Notes under the pieces: generated by a model | Told to the model about the DNA's origin: nothing | What the model saw: only the letters and a program-made list of their open reading frames with translations | Databases searched by the model: none | Position numbers and translations under genes: made by a program | NCBI RefSeq assembly: GCF_963677075.1 | Contig: NZ_OY781873.1 | Location: forward strand, 2,133,715-2,197,714 | DNA length: 64,000 bases | Reading direction: 5' to 3' | Source: an uncultured Sphaerochaeta sp. | GTDB taxonomy: Bacteria > Spirochaetota > Spirochaetia > Sphaerochaetales > Sphaerochaetaceae | In this document: in pieces, positions 8,194 to 15,256 of the stretch | How positions within the stretch are numbered: the stretch's first letter is position 1 | Layout of the letters: each line of letters begins with the position of its first letter

Positions 8194-9225
8194 ATGAAAC
8201 ACAAGATGCTTGTTTTCCTTTTGTTGCTTTTGTCCATCTCCATGCTTTGGGGCGCTGGAACCACCGAATCAGGAGACGCTTCGTATCCAAACAAACCGAT
8301 TACCATGATTGTCCCATACGGAGCTGGGGGCACCACAGACATCAGCGGAAGACAATTGGCCGTCCAGTTGGAGAAACATCTTGGAGTGAGCATAACTGTC
8401 ATCAACCAGGGTGGGGCAAGCGGTTCCATTGGTGCCCGTACCGTGCTTGACGCGAAGAGTGATGGTTATACTGTTCTCTTCACAGCAGAATCATTGGGGA
8501 CCCAGAGAGTGATGGGACTGAGTGAGATGAGTTATGATGATTTCACCCCGATCATGGTTGCCGTCAATGACCCGAAGGTTATTGTTGTAGGTAAGGATTC
8601 AAAATATGAGACCCTTCAGGATCTGGTAGATGACATCAAGAACCGCCCCGGAAAAGTGAAAATGAGTTATACCGGACCAGGTGGATCAGGGCATGTGCAG
8701 GCTATGATCTATGGCAAGTTCGGCATGGAAATGGCCCTTACTGCATATCCTGGTGGTGCAGACTGCATCCTCGCTGTACTGGGAGACCAAGTGGATTTCA
8801 CCAACTCCAACTACTCCACAGTCACCGGATACCTGGAGAGCGGAGACCTGAAGTTGCTGGGTATCTCTGCCCTTGACCGACTGGAAGCTCATCCTAATGT
8901 ACCTACCCTGGGAGAAATTCTTCCTGGTTCAGAGCGCTATCTCTCCAATCCGTTCACCCCGCTTTCATTCTTGGTGGATAAGGATGTGCCCTCTGAAGTG
9001 GTCACCATCCTTCGTGATGCAGCAAAGAAAGCTGTACAGGAACCTGCTTGGAAAGAGTTTGTAGCCAAGAACTCCTTGGATAAGCTCTATGAGAAATATC
9101 CTGATGAAGCTTCTATGAAGGAGTTTTACAAGGATTGGGAGTCTCTGGTTTCCTGGATGCTCTACGATAGTGGGGTAGCCAAATTCAGTCCTGAGAAGTT
9201 CGGGATTGAGAAGTCCCAGTACTAG
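8194..9225 (+). CDS. tripartite tricarboxylate transporter substrate-binding protein (TctC family)
   Basis: 343 residues. A signal peptide (MKHKMLVFLLLLLSISMLWG) is followed by a linker with TTESG. The mature domain opens with YPNKPITMIVPYGAGGTTDISGR, the hallmark of Bug/TctC periplasmic receptors, and continues with VINQGGASGSIGA and VPTLGE. There is no lipobox cysteine, so it should be a soluble periplasmic receptor for a carboxylate. GGAGG lies 4 nt before the ATG. The ligand cannot be read from the sequence; the neighbouring aroA-like gene makes a cyclic or aromatic-pathway acid worth considering. Confidence 0.88.
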   Translation: MKHKMLVFLLLLLSISMLWGAGTTESGDASYPNKPITMIVPYGAGGTTDISGRQLAVQLEKHLGVSITVINQGGASGSIGARTVLDAKSDGYTVLFTAESLGTQRVMGLSEMSYDDFTPIMVAVNDPKVIVVGKDSKYETLQDLVDDIKNRPGKVKMSYTGPGGSGHVQAMIYGKFGMEMALTAYPGGADCILAVLGDQVDFTNSNYSTVTGYLESGDLKLLGISALDRLEAHPNVPTLGEILPGSERYLSNPFTPLSFLVDKDVPSEVVTILRDAAKKAVQEPAWKEFVAKNSLDKLYEKYPDEASMKEFYKDWESLVSWMLYDSGVAKFSPEKFGIEKSQY

Positions 9226-9234
9226 ATATTACTC

Positions 9235-9261
9235 GGTCTTGCAGAAATTCTCTGCAAGACC
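9235..9261 (+). other. intercistronic stem-loop between tctC and tctB
   Basis: GGTCTTGCAGA (9235-9245) pairs perfectly with TCTGCAAGACC (9251-9261) around a 5-nt loop. No T-run follows, so it is more likely an mRNA-stabilising or partial-termination structure that raises receptor over permease expression than a full terminator. Confidence 0.6.
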
Positions 9262-9278
9262 TTTCACAAGGAGTCCTC

Positions 9279-9734
9279 ATGGAAGAAACACATCGGTCAA
9301 GAAGTGGAGCATATTCACGAATCGAAGGATTCGTGTTTCTCTTGTTATCCATCTCTGCCATTGTCTATTCGTTGGTGGAGCATCACCTGGCAAAGGTAGT
9401 CTGGCAGCAGTCCCCTTATCTCTTTCCCCTGCTTGTAGCGGTGTTCCTGCTTCCGCTCTCCCTCTCGCTGCTTCGTTCTGCAGGTAAAGAGAAGGGAGAG
9501 GTCACTCCTGTAGTGTTCTTGGTACGTGATACAGCTGTGGTAACGCTTGCAACCTTGGTCTATGTCATGTTGATGCCCTATCTTACGTTTCTCGTCTCAA
9601 CGACCTTGTTCCTCTTCGGATTGTTCTTTTACCTAGGAGAGCGAAGGTATCTCTTGATCGGCTTGCTCTCTGTAGGATTTACCTCTTTGATGTATCTCCT
9701 GTTTGGAAAGCTGCTGCACGTTATGCTTCCGTAG
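9279..9734 (+). CDS. tripartite tricarboxylate transporter small permease subunit (TctB family)
   Basis: 151 residues with four predicted transmembrane segments (about 17-35, 45-65, 80-105, 115-145), matching the TctB/DUF1468 subunit in size and topology and in its place between receptor and large permease. It forms the small membrane subunit of the secondary transporter. AAGGAG lies 7 nt before the ATG. The gene is 12 nt from tctA, so the two are coupled. Confidence 0.82.
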   Translation: MEETHRSRSGAYSRIEGFVFLLLSISAIVYSLVEHHLAKVVWQQSPYLFPLLVAVFLLPLSLSLLRSAGKEKGEVTPVVFLVRDTAVVTLATLVYVMLMPYLTFLVSTTLFLFGLFFYLGERRYLLIGLLSVGFTSLMYLLFGKLLHVMLP

Positions 9735-9746
9735 GAGGATTGGATA

Positions 9747-11240
9747 ATGGATATGTTTCTTGGAATAATTTCCTATGCAAGCAATCTTCAGTTTGTATTG
9801 CTTGTCTTTGCCGGCTCGCTGGCTGGACTCTTCGTGGGTTCCATTCCTGGTTTGTCGGTCTCCATGGCAACAGCGCTTCTGGTATCAATCACCTACTCAT
9901 GGCAGACCACCAATGCCCTTGCCACCATCATGGGCGTGTATGTGGTAGGTGTATTCAGTGGTGCTCTCTCTGCCATCCTTATCAATATTCCTGGAGCACC
10001 TTCATCGGTGGTAACCACGCTTGATGGCTTTCCCATGGCAAAAAAGGGTGAGGCGTACAAGGCCCTGATCTACGCGGTCATGTACTCATTCATAGGGACG
10101 CTTTTTGGGTTCCTTGCCTTGGCAGTTGTTGCCCAGCCGATATCCTCTGTAGCGTTGAAATTCACCCCGATGGACTACTTTCTTCTTGCAACCTTTGGCT
10201 TAACCACCGTAGGTTCCCTGACAACAAAACATTTTGCAAAGGGACTTATCAGCGCCTGTCTCGGTCTGTTCTTCAGCATGGTAGGCATTGACTCGGTAAT
10301 GGGTACCGCCCGGCTTACCTTTGGTATCGAGAACTTACAGGCAGGAATCAATATTGTACCGGCGCTGGTGGGTCTTTTTGGCTTTTCTGAGGTGTTGATG
10401 GTCATCTCCACCAGTCTTGGGGGTGGGGATGTCAACGCTCTCTCATACCAGAAACTGAAAACGAGAGAGGTGTTGCGTCATACTCCTATTTCCCTCTGGT
10501 ATGCAACCATCGGGGTTGTCATCGGTGCCTTGCCTGGAGCAGGAGGTCCTGTTGCAGCTTTCCTTGCCTATAGTCAGGCAAAGAAATTGGTCAAGAATCC
10601 CTCCGTTCCTTTTGGAGAGGGGGCAGTGGAAGGTATTGTTGCCAGTGAGTCGGCCAACAATGCTTGTATTGGAGGAGCCATGATCCCCATGCTTACCCTC
10701 GCCATACCCGGGGATGCTGTCACTGCAATCATTCTCTCAGTCTTCTATGTTCATGGATTACAACCTGGTCCAATGTTCATCAAGACAAGTGCCCCAATGT
10801 TTCACGCAATCCTTGCTGGTGGCTTCATTGGGAGTGTTTTCCTCTTGATCCTTGGTCTCCTGGTAGCTCCGAGGATCAGCAAGATCATTGCTGTCCCCAA
10901 GAGAATTCTGCTTCCCTTGGTTACCATACTCTGTATTATCGGATCCTTCGCAACAAACAATAGGATGTTTGATGTCTATTTAATGCTCTTCTTCGGTGTA
11001 TTGGGTTTCTTCATGCGACGTCGTTCGTATTCTGTTGCTCCCATGACACTAGCCATCGTCCTTGGAGGTATGATGGATTCCAATTTCCGCAGAGCCATAT
11101 CCCTTGCCTCCAGCGAGGATGTATTTCTTGTGGCACTGCTAGGAAGACCCATAACCATGATCTTGCTTACGTTGGTTGTTCTGACACTACTCTCAAACAG
11201 CAGGGCCTTGAAGCGATTTATACGATTGAAAAGGATGTGA
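9747..11240 (+). CDS. tripartite tricarboxylate transporter large permease subunit (TctA family)
   Basis: 497 residues with about eleven or twelve membrane segments. GSIPGLSVSMATALLVSITY (about 27-46) and GALPGAGGPVAAFLAYSQAK (about 257-276) are the two repeated PGxG-containing TctA signatures. It is the ion-coupled transport channel working with the TctC receptor and TctB. The GTAGGAGG site sits 8 nt before the start. It is followed after 3 nt by the EPSP-synthase homologue, so uptake and that enzyme are co-expressed. Confidence 0.9.
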   Translation: MDMFLGIISYASNLQFVLLVFAGSLAGLFVGSIPGLSVSMATALLVSITYSWQTTNALATIMGVYVVGVFSGALSAILINIPGAPSSVVTTLDGFPMAKKGEAYKALIYAVMYSFIGTLFGFLALAVVAQPISSVALKFTPMDYFLLATFGLTTVGSLTTKHFAKGLISACLGLFFSMVGIDSVMGTARLTFGIENLQAGINIVPALVGLFGFSEVLMVISTSLGGGDVNALSYQKLKTREVLRHTPISLWYATIGVVIGALPGAGGPVAAFLAYSQAKKLVKNPSVPFGEGAVEGIVASESANNACIGGAMIPMLTLAIPGDAVTAIILSVFYVHGLQPGPMFIKTSAPMFHAILAGGFIGSVFLLILGLLVAPRISKIIAVPKRILLPLVTILCIIGSFATNNRMFDVYLMLFFGVLGFFMRRRSYSVAPMTLAIVLGGMMDSNFRRAISLASSEDVFLVALLGRPITMILLTLVVLTLLSNSRALKRFIRLKRM

Positions 11241-11243
11241 TGT

Positions 11244-12539
11244 ATGCGTGTACTTGTTAAACCCGGTTCCTTGCATGGAAGTCTTCAGGTTCCTGGCTCC
11301 AAGAGTCACACCATACGAGCTGCTCTCCTGGGTTTGCTCTCTGATGGGCAGTCGATCATCGGTAACCCGCTGACCAGCGGTGATGGATTGAGTGCACTGG
11401 GCGCTGCAAAAGCTTTTGGTGCTAGGATAGAAGAGAAGCAAGGATCTTGGGTGATTGAGGGGAGGGGAAGCTCCTTGGTTACTCCTGAGGACTGCATCAA
11501 CACAGGGAATTCAGGTACCACCACCTGTTTCTTCTCATCCGTTGCTGCCTTGGTGAATGGATGGACGGTGATTACTGGTGATGAGCAGATAAGAAGACGT
11601 CCTATCAAGCGCTTGGTTGATGCACTGAACACGCTTGGTGCGACGGCTTTCCTGACCCGGGAGGGGCAGGAAGCTCCACCTGTGGTTATCAGGGGGGTCT
11701 TGAAAGGGGGAAAGGTAAGGATCAACGGAAGCAACAGCCAATATGTATCAAGCCTATTGCTTTCCAGCCCATTGGCAGAAAAAGATACCGAGATATTGGT
11801 GGAAAACCCTTTGGAGACACCCTATGTGCAGATAACCCTAGACTGGATGCAACGTTATGGAGTTGAAGTTGAGAGGAATGAGGACTATACCAGGTTTTAT
11901 ATTAGAGGTGGGCAACACTATACTCCAGGAAGGTTTACCATACCTGCAGATTTCTCTGCAGTAGCCTTTCCCCTGGTAGCGGCCACACTCAGTAAATCCG
12001 ACTTGCTTCTGACCTCTCTCGATTTTCAGGACAGCCAAGGGGATAAACGAGTAATTGATATCTTGCAGGCAATGGGTGCATATGTGGAAAAAGACGAGAA
12101 GAAGGGAACCCTCAGGGTAAAGGGAGGGGCAACCTTGCAGGGAGGTCTTACGATAGACCTTGGTGATATCCCTGATTCCTTGCCTGCACTTGCTGTTGCT
12201 GCCACGCAAGCAAATGGGGTTACCACCTTCACCAATCTTGGCCATGTGCGCCAGAAAGAAACTGATCGCGTAGCTGAGATGGCAAACAAACTCAATGCCT
12301 TGGGTTGCAATCTGGAGGTAGGGGATGATTCGCTTGTGGTAAAGGGCCCTACAAAGGTGAAAGGGGGAACTGTTGGATCTTCAGGCGATCACCGAATTGC
12401 CATGGCGATGGTAGCGCTTGCCCTTGCCACAGAGGAAGGTCTGACCGTTGAGGATGCGGAGTGTGCTGCTGTCTCCTTTCCCGGCTTTTTTGACGCCTTT
12501 CGTATCTGTGGAGCAGACATCAGGGAGCTGGATGCATGA
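11244..12539 (+). CDS. aroA: 3-phosphoshikimate 1-carboxyvinyltransferase (EPSP synthase) homologue
   Basis: 431 residues, normal length. Conserved positions seen: GSKSHTIR (K20, S21, R25), TGNSGTT (N89-T93), RRRP (R119), PADFS, IPD (D311), KETDR (K338-R342), GDHRIAM, VSFPGFF. The enzyme joins shikimate-3-phosphate and PEP. Two sites differ from usual: the arginine of the GTxxR element is Cys95 (TTTCFF), and the SSQ phosphate-binding triplet reads NSQ (164-166). It lies 3 nt after tctA and overlaps the LacI gene by 4 nt, not with other aro genes. It may be the housekeeping enzyme or a relative with another substrate. Confidence 0.78.
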   Translation: MRVLVKPGSLHGSLQVPGSKSHTIRAALLGLLSDGQSIIGNPLTSGDGLSALGAAKAFGARIEEKQGSWVIEGRGSSLVTPEDCINTGNSGTTTCFFSSVAALVNGWTVITGDEQIRRRPIKRLVDALNTLGATAFLTREGQEAPPVVIRGVLKGGKVRINGSNSQYVSSLLLSSPLAEKDTEILVENPLETPYVQITLDWMQRYGVEVERNEDYTRFYIRGGQHYTPGRFTIPADFSAVAFPLVAATLSKSDLLLTSLDFQDSQGDKRVIDILQAMGAYVEKDEKKGTLRVKGGATLQGGLTIDLGDIPDSLPALAVAATQANGVTTFTNLGHVRQKETDRVAEMANKLNALGCNLEVGDDSLVVKGPTKVKGGTVGSSGDHRIAMAMVALALATEEGLTVEDAECAAVSFPGFFDAFRICGADIRELDA

Positions 12540-13588
12540 ATAGGAAAAAGGTCACCATTACTGATGTCGCTAGGGCTTCAGGAGTCTCCATTGCAACGGT
12601 GTCCAGGGTTGTGAACCATGCCAACCGTGTGGAACCTTCTGCAGCAAAACGGGTACGCGAGGCCATGTCCACTTTAGGATATATACCCAAGAAACCCAAG
12701 CGACCACATGTCATGATTGCACTGGTGGTTCCCACCCTGGATAACCCCTTCTTCTCTTCAGTTGTGGAGGGGATACTGTCTCAAGCCAATCAGGAGGGAG
12801 AGACCCTCATGATTCTCTCTTCGGAGGGTAGTGCAGTGCAGGAAGAGGAGAACCTTCGCAGGGCTGCAAAGCTTGGTGTGGATGGTCTTCTGTTCTGTCC
12901 CCTTAGTGATACTTCCTCTTCGTTGCTGCCTGCATTGTTTGCAATATCCACCCCAATTGTGATCATCTATAGGCACGATTACTGCGATTACGCAAGTCAT
13001 ATCTATTATGACAATGAGATTGGAGGATATCTTGCAGCAAAGTACCTTTTAAAGGCTGGACATCGTCAGATTGCTTTTTTCGCAAGTTTCTGGAGTGAAA
13101 GACCGGATGACCTCCTCAATTTCCATGACAGGAGACTCCTGGGGAGCTATTCATCCCTCGATCGTTTGAAAGGATACCAAAAGGCTTTGAGCGAATATGG
13201 AGTAAAGATACAAAAGGAACTTTTCTGCAGTACAGGATATACCTATGAGAGCGGGTATACCATGACCAAGCATTTTCTCTCCACCCTCTGTGATTTCACT
13301 GCAATTATCTGCTGTAATGATTCTGTTGCAGCTGGTGTTTTACAGGCACTGAGGGAGCAGAATATCGATGTTCCGAGGCAGGTCTCCGTAATTGGATATG
13401 ATGCATCCTTCCTCAGTGATATAACCCGTCCTGCCCTGAGCAGCATACATCAGGATCCAAAGTTGTTGGGTAGGAGTGCATTTGAACAACTCCAGGCAAG
13501 ACGTAGAGGAGAAGGGAGGACGGATGTCATCCTAAAGCCAAATCTCATTATCAAGAGTTCCACAGGGCAGTGCGAAACCAGGGAATAG
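12536..13588 (+). CDS. LacI-family transcriptional regulator
   Basis: 350 residues. The N-terminal helix-turn-helix VTITDVARASGVSIATVSRVVN (about 5-26) plus hinge helix is typical LacI, followed by a periplasmic-binding-protein-like sensor domain (~58-340, with HVMIALVVPTLDNPFF and IICCNDSVAAGVLQALRE). ATGA overlap with the aroA-like gene makes it the last gene of the TctCBA operon, so it probably controls that operon. The ligand is unknown. The CG-centred palindrome expected for a LacI operator is not clearly present upstream of tctC. Confidence 0.88.
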   Translation: MNRKKVTITDVARASGVSIATVSRVVNHANRVEPSAAKRVREAMSTLGYIPKKPKRPHVMIALVVPTLDNPFFSSVVEGILSQANQEGETLMILSSEGSAVQEEENLRRAAKLGVDGLLFCPLSDTSSSLLPALFAISTPIVIIYRHDYCDYASHIYYDNEIGGYLAAKYLLKAGHRQIAFFASFWSERPDDLLNFHDRRLLGSYSSLDRLKGYQKALSEYGVKIQKELFCSTGYTYESGYTMTKHFLSTLCDFTAIICCNDSVAAGVLQALREQNIDVPRQVSVIGYDASFLSDITRPALSSIHQDPKLLGRSAFEQLQARRRGEGRTDVILKPNLIIKSSTGQCETRE

Positions 13589-13631
13589 GAATAAGCACTC
13601 GATAGTGAAGAGAATGATATGGATGTACGAA

Positions 13632-13668
13632 TAAAAAGGAGCCGGAGAAAATAAACTGACCGGCTCCT
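13632..13668 (-). terminator. intrinsic terminator of rpsD
   Basis: AGGAGCCGG and CCGGCTCCT form a perfect 9-bp stem (13637-13645/13660-13668) with a 14-nt loop, followed on the minus strand by TTTTTAT. It lies between the convergent lacI and rpsD genes and may stop both messages. Confidence 0.8.
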
Positions 13669-13677
13669 CTGTATAAG

Positions 13678-14271
13678 TTACTTGGAGTAAAGCTCAACAA
13701 CCGCAGATTCAGTGACATCATAATCGATATCACTTCTCACCGGCAGGCTGACTACCTTTGCTTCTAGTGCATCTTCATCAAATTCCAGCCAAGCAGGAAT
13801 TTTCCTTTTCTGGGCGAGTTTGCGTAACCTGAATGCCTGCTTGCTTTTTTCCTGGACCGAAATGACATCCCCGACCTTCAGTGTTACCGAAGGAATGCCC
13901 ACTCGCTTCCCATTCAGCATAAGATGACCATGATTGATCAGTTGTCTGCCTTCCTTCCGGGTAGTTGAGAGTCCCAGGCGGAATATGGTGTTGTCAAATC
14001 TGCGTTCAAGCAAGGTAAGTAGGTTTTCTCCAGTGATCCCGTCAATTTTCTCTGCTCTTGCGTAAATAAGTCTGAATTGCTTTTCCAGTACACCATAGAT
14101 GAAACGCAGTTTTTGTTTCTCTATGAGCTGACGCGCATACACACTCTGCTTGCGTCGTCGATTTGTAGTCTTTGTTCGTCTGATGCTTGGTTTGTGGGCA
14201 TACCCCAATACCAGGGGATCGATCCCCAAATAATTGCATCTCTTGAAAACAGGAGTTCTCGATATTGCCAT
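13678..14271 (-). CDS. rpsD: 30S ribosomal protein S4
   Basis: 197 residues. The basic N-terminal domain (SIRRTKTTNRRRKQSVYARQLIEKQKLRFIYG) and the S4 RNA-binding domain (LERRFDNTIFRLGLSTTRKEGRQLINHGHLMLNGKRV, about 91-128) identify S4, a primary 16S rRNA binder and translation-fidelity protein. It stands alone, outside the alpha operon, with its own promoter and terminator. The usual zinc-binding cysteines are largely missing; a single Cys12 remains. Confidence 0.96.
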   Translation of the reverse strand: MAISRTPVFKRCNYLGIDPLVLGYAHKPSIRRTKTTNRRRKQSVYARQLIEKQKLRFIYGVLEKQFRLIYARAEKIDGITGENLLTLLERRFDNTIFRLGLSTTRKEGRQLINHGHLMLNGKRVGIPSVTLKVGDVISVQEKSKQAFRLRKLAQKRKIPAWLEFDEDALEAKVVSLPVRSDIDYDVTESAVVELYSK

Positions 14272-14293
14272 AGTGTAGTAGTACCACCTAATC

Positions 14294-14321
14294 GTATTAA
14301 ATTATTAGCCAAGGCTAACAA
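14294..14321 (-). promoter_or_regulatory. rpsD promoter with overlapping palindrome
   Basis: On the minus strand TTGTTA (14321-14316), 16-nt spacer, TAATAC (14299-14294). The palindrome TTAGCC-AA-GGCTAA (14305-14318, plus-strand reading) overlaps the -35 and spacer. The predicted leader is only about 16 nt. Confidence 0.5.
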
Positions 14322-14410
14322 ACACTATCTATAACAAGTATTTCTATTTATTGCAAGATATCAGCAGAGCAGTTGGATTGATTTGTGAGCACAGCTGTGC
14401 GGGAAAGATG

Positions 14411-14439
14411 AAAAGGGGCACACCATAGTGGTGTGCCCC
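14411..14439 (-). terminator. intrinsic terminator of tRNA-Thr
   Basis: GGGGCACACCA (14415-14425) pairs with TGGTGTGCCCC (14429-14439) around a 3-nt loop; the minus-strand transcript continues with TTTT. Strong 11-bp stem directly after the tRNA. Confidence 0.85.
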
Positions 14440-14445
14440 CATGTG

Positions 14446-14517
14446 AGCCGACTGTCAGGATTGAACTGACGACCCCGAGATTACAAGTCACGTGCTCTAC
14501 CGCTGAGCTAAGTCGGC
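14446..14517 (-). tRNA. tRNA-Thr (anticodon TGT)
   Basis: Full cloverleaf on the minus strand. The acceptor stem is GCCGACT/AGTCGGC, D-stem GCTC/GAGC, anticodon loop CTTGTAA giving TGT, and T-arm GTCAG-TTCAATC-CTGAC. The 3' CCA is not encoded. One U-U mismatch sits in the middle of the anticodon stem (CGTGA/TCTCG). Confidence 0.95.
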
Positions 14518-14530
14518 TTTGACTCTGTGC

Positions 14531-14559
14531 ACTATATCGACAGAGGGCAAATCTGTCAA
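14531..14559 (-). promoter_or_regulatory. promoter of tRNA-Thr
   Basis: Minus-strand TTGACA (14559-14554), 17-nt spacer, TATAGT (14536-14531), ending 13 nt before the tRNA: near-consensus sigma-70 promoter. Confidence 0.8.
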
Positions 14560-14615
14560 GAACTTGGGGAAAAACGCCTTGCAATGAGAGAAATCAAGAA
14601 TTTTACTGAGACAGG

Positions 14616-14644
14616 TTGACAAAACAATGCAGAGTTTGTAATGT
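14616..14644 (+). promoter_or_regulatory. promoter of tRNA-Tyr
   Basis: TTGACA (14616-14621), 17-nt spacer, TAATGT (14639-14644), 18 nt upstream of the tRNA. Confidence 0.75.
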
Positions 14645-14662
14645 ACGAATGTCTTTTGGCAT

Positions 14663-14744
14663 GGAGAGGTTCCCGAGTGGCCAAAGGGGGCAGACTGTAA
14701 ATCTGTTGGTTATACCTTCGAAGGTTCGAATCCTTCTCTCTCCA
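14663..14744 (+). tRNA. tRNA-Tyr (anticodon GTA)
   Basis: 82-nt class II tRNA. Acceptor stem GGAGAGG/TCTCTCC, anticodon loop CTGTAAA (GTA), long variable arm (TTGGTTATACCTTC region), T-arm GAAGG-TTCGAAT-CCTTC, discriminator A at 14744. CCA is not encoded. GTA with a long variable arm is diagnostic of bacterial tRNA-Tyr. Confidence 0.96.
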
Positions 14745-14749
14745 CTTGG

Positions 14750-14778
14750 AGGCCTTCTTCTTTGAGGAAGGCCTTTTT
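14750..14778 (+). terminator. intrinsic terminator of tRNA-Tyr
   Basis: AGGCCTTC (14750-14757) pairs with GAAGGCCT (14767-14774), 9-nt loop, followed by a T-run (14774-14778), starting 6 nt after the tRNA. Confidence 0.85.
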
Positions 14779-14807
14779 CCTGTCTGTATCGTGAAAAAGG
14801 GGTGTTG

Positions 14808-15248
14808 ATGAGTTGCTTCTATGAGGATGGCTTACGGTTTTCTTGTATAGAGGGTTGCCGCTATTGTTGCAGCTGTGAACCGGGGTATGTATTTCTCTCG
14901 CAACCAGATCTTGATCGACTTTGTGCCCATACCGGTATGGATGAGCAAGCATTCATAAAAACCTATTGCCGGATAGTTGATATGGGTGCATTTTCCATGA
15001 TCAGTTTGAAGGAAAAACAGAATTATGACTGTGTGTTCCTGAACGAAAAGGGTTGCTCGGTATATGAAGGACGACCCAGGCAGTGTAGGACCTATCCGTT
15101 CTGGATGAGTATACTGGAGAGCGAGGAACATTGGGAAGAAGAGAAGAAGTCATGTCCGGGAATCGGAGGGGGGAGACTCTATTCTAAAGAAGAGATCGAT
15201 GATCTCTTGAGGATAGATCTTCAGCAAAGTCCGATCATACGGGATTAG
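14808..15248 (+). CDS. YkgJ-family cysteine-cluster protein
   Basis: 146 residues. CIEGCRYCCSCEPGY (about 11-25), DCVFLNEKGCSVYEGRPRQCRTYPFW (about 72-97) and a late CPG reproduce the CxxCC...C...C...CRxYP pattern of the putative zinc/iron-chelating family (PF03692). No function is established. AAGGGG lies 5 nt before ATG 14808; an in-frame GTG at 14802 overlaps that site and is rejected. The gene ends 8 nt before dnaG, so it is co-transcribed with the replication/transcription genes. Confidence 0.82.
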   Translation: MSCFYEDGLRFSCIEGCRYCCSCEPGYVFLSQPDLDRLCAHTGMDEQAFIKTYCRIVDMGAFSMISLKEKQNYDCVFLNEKGCSVYEGRPRQCRTYPFWMSILESEEHWEEEKKSCPGIGGGRLYSKEEIDDLLRIDLQQSPIIRD

Positions 15249-15256
15249 GTAAAGCG

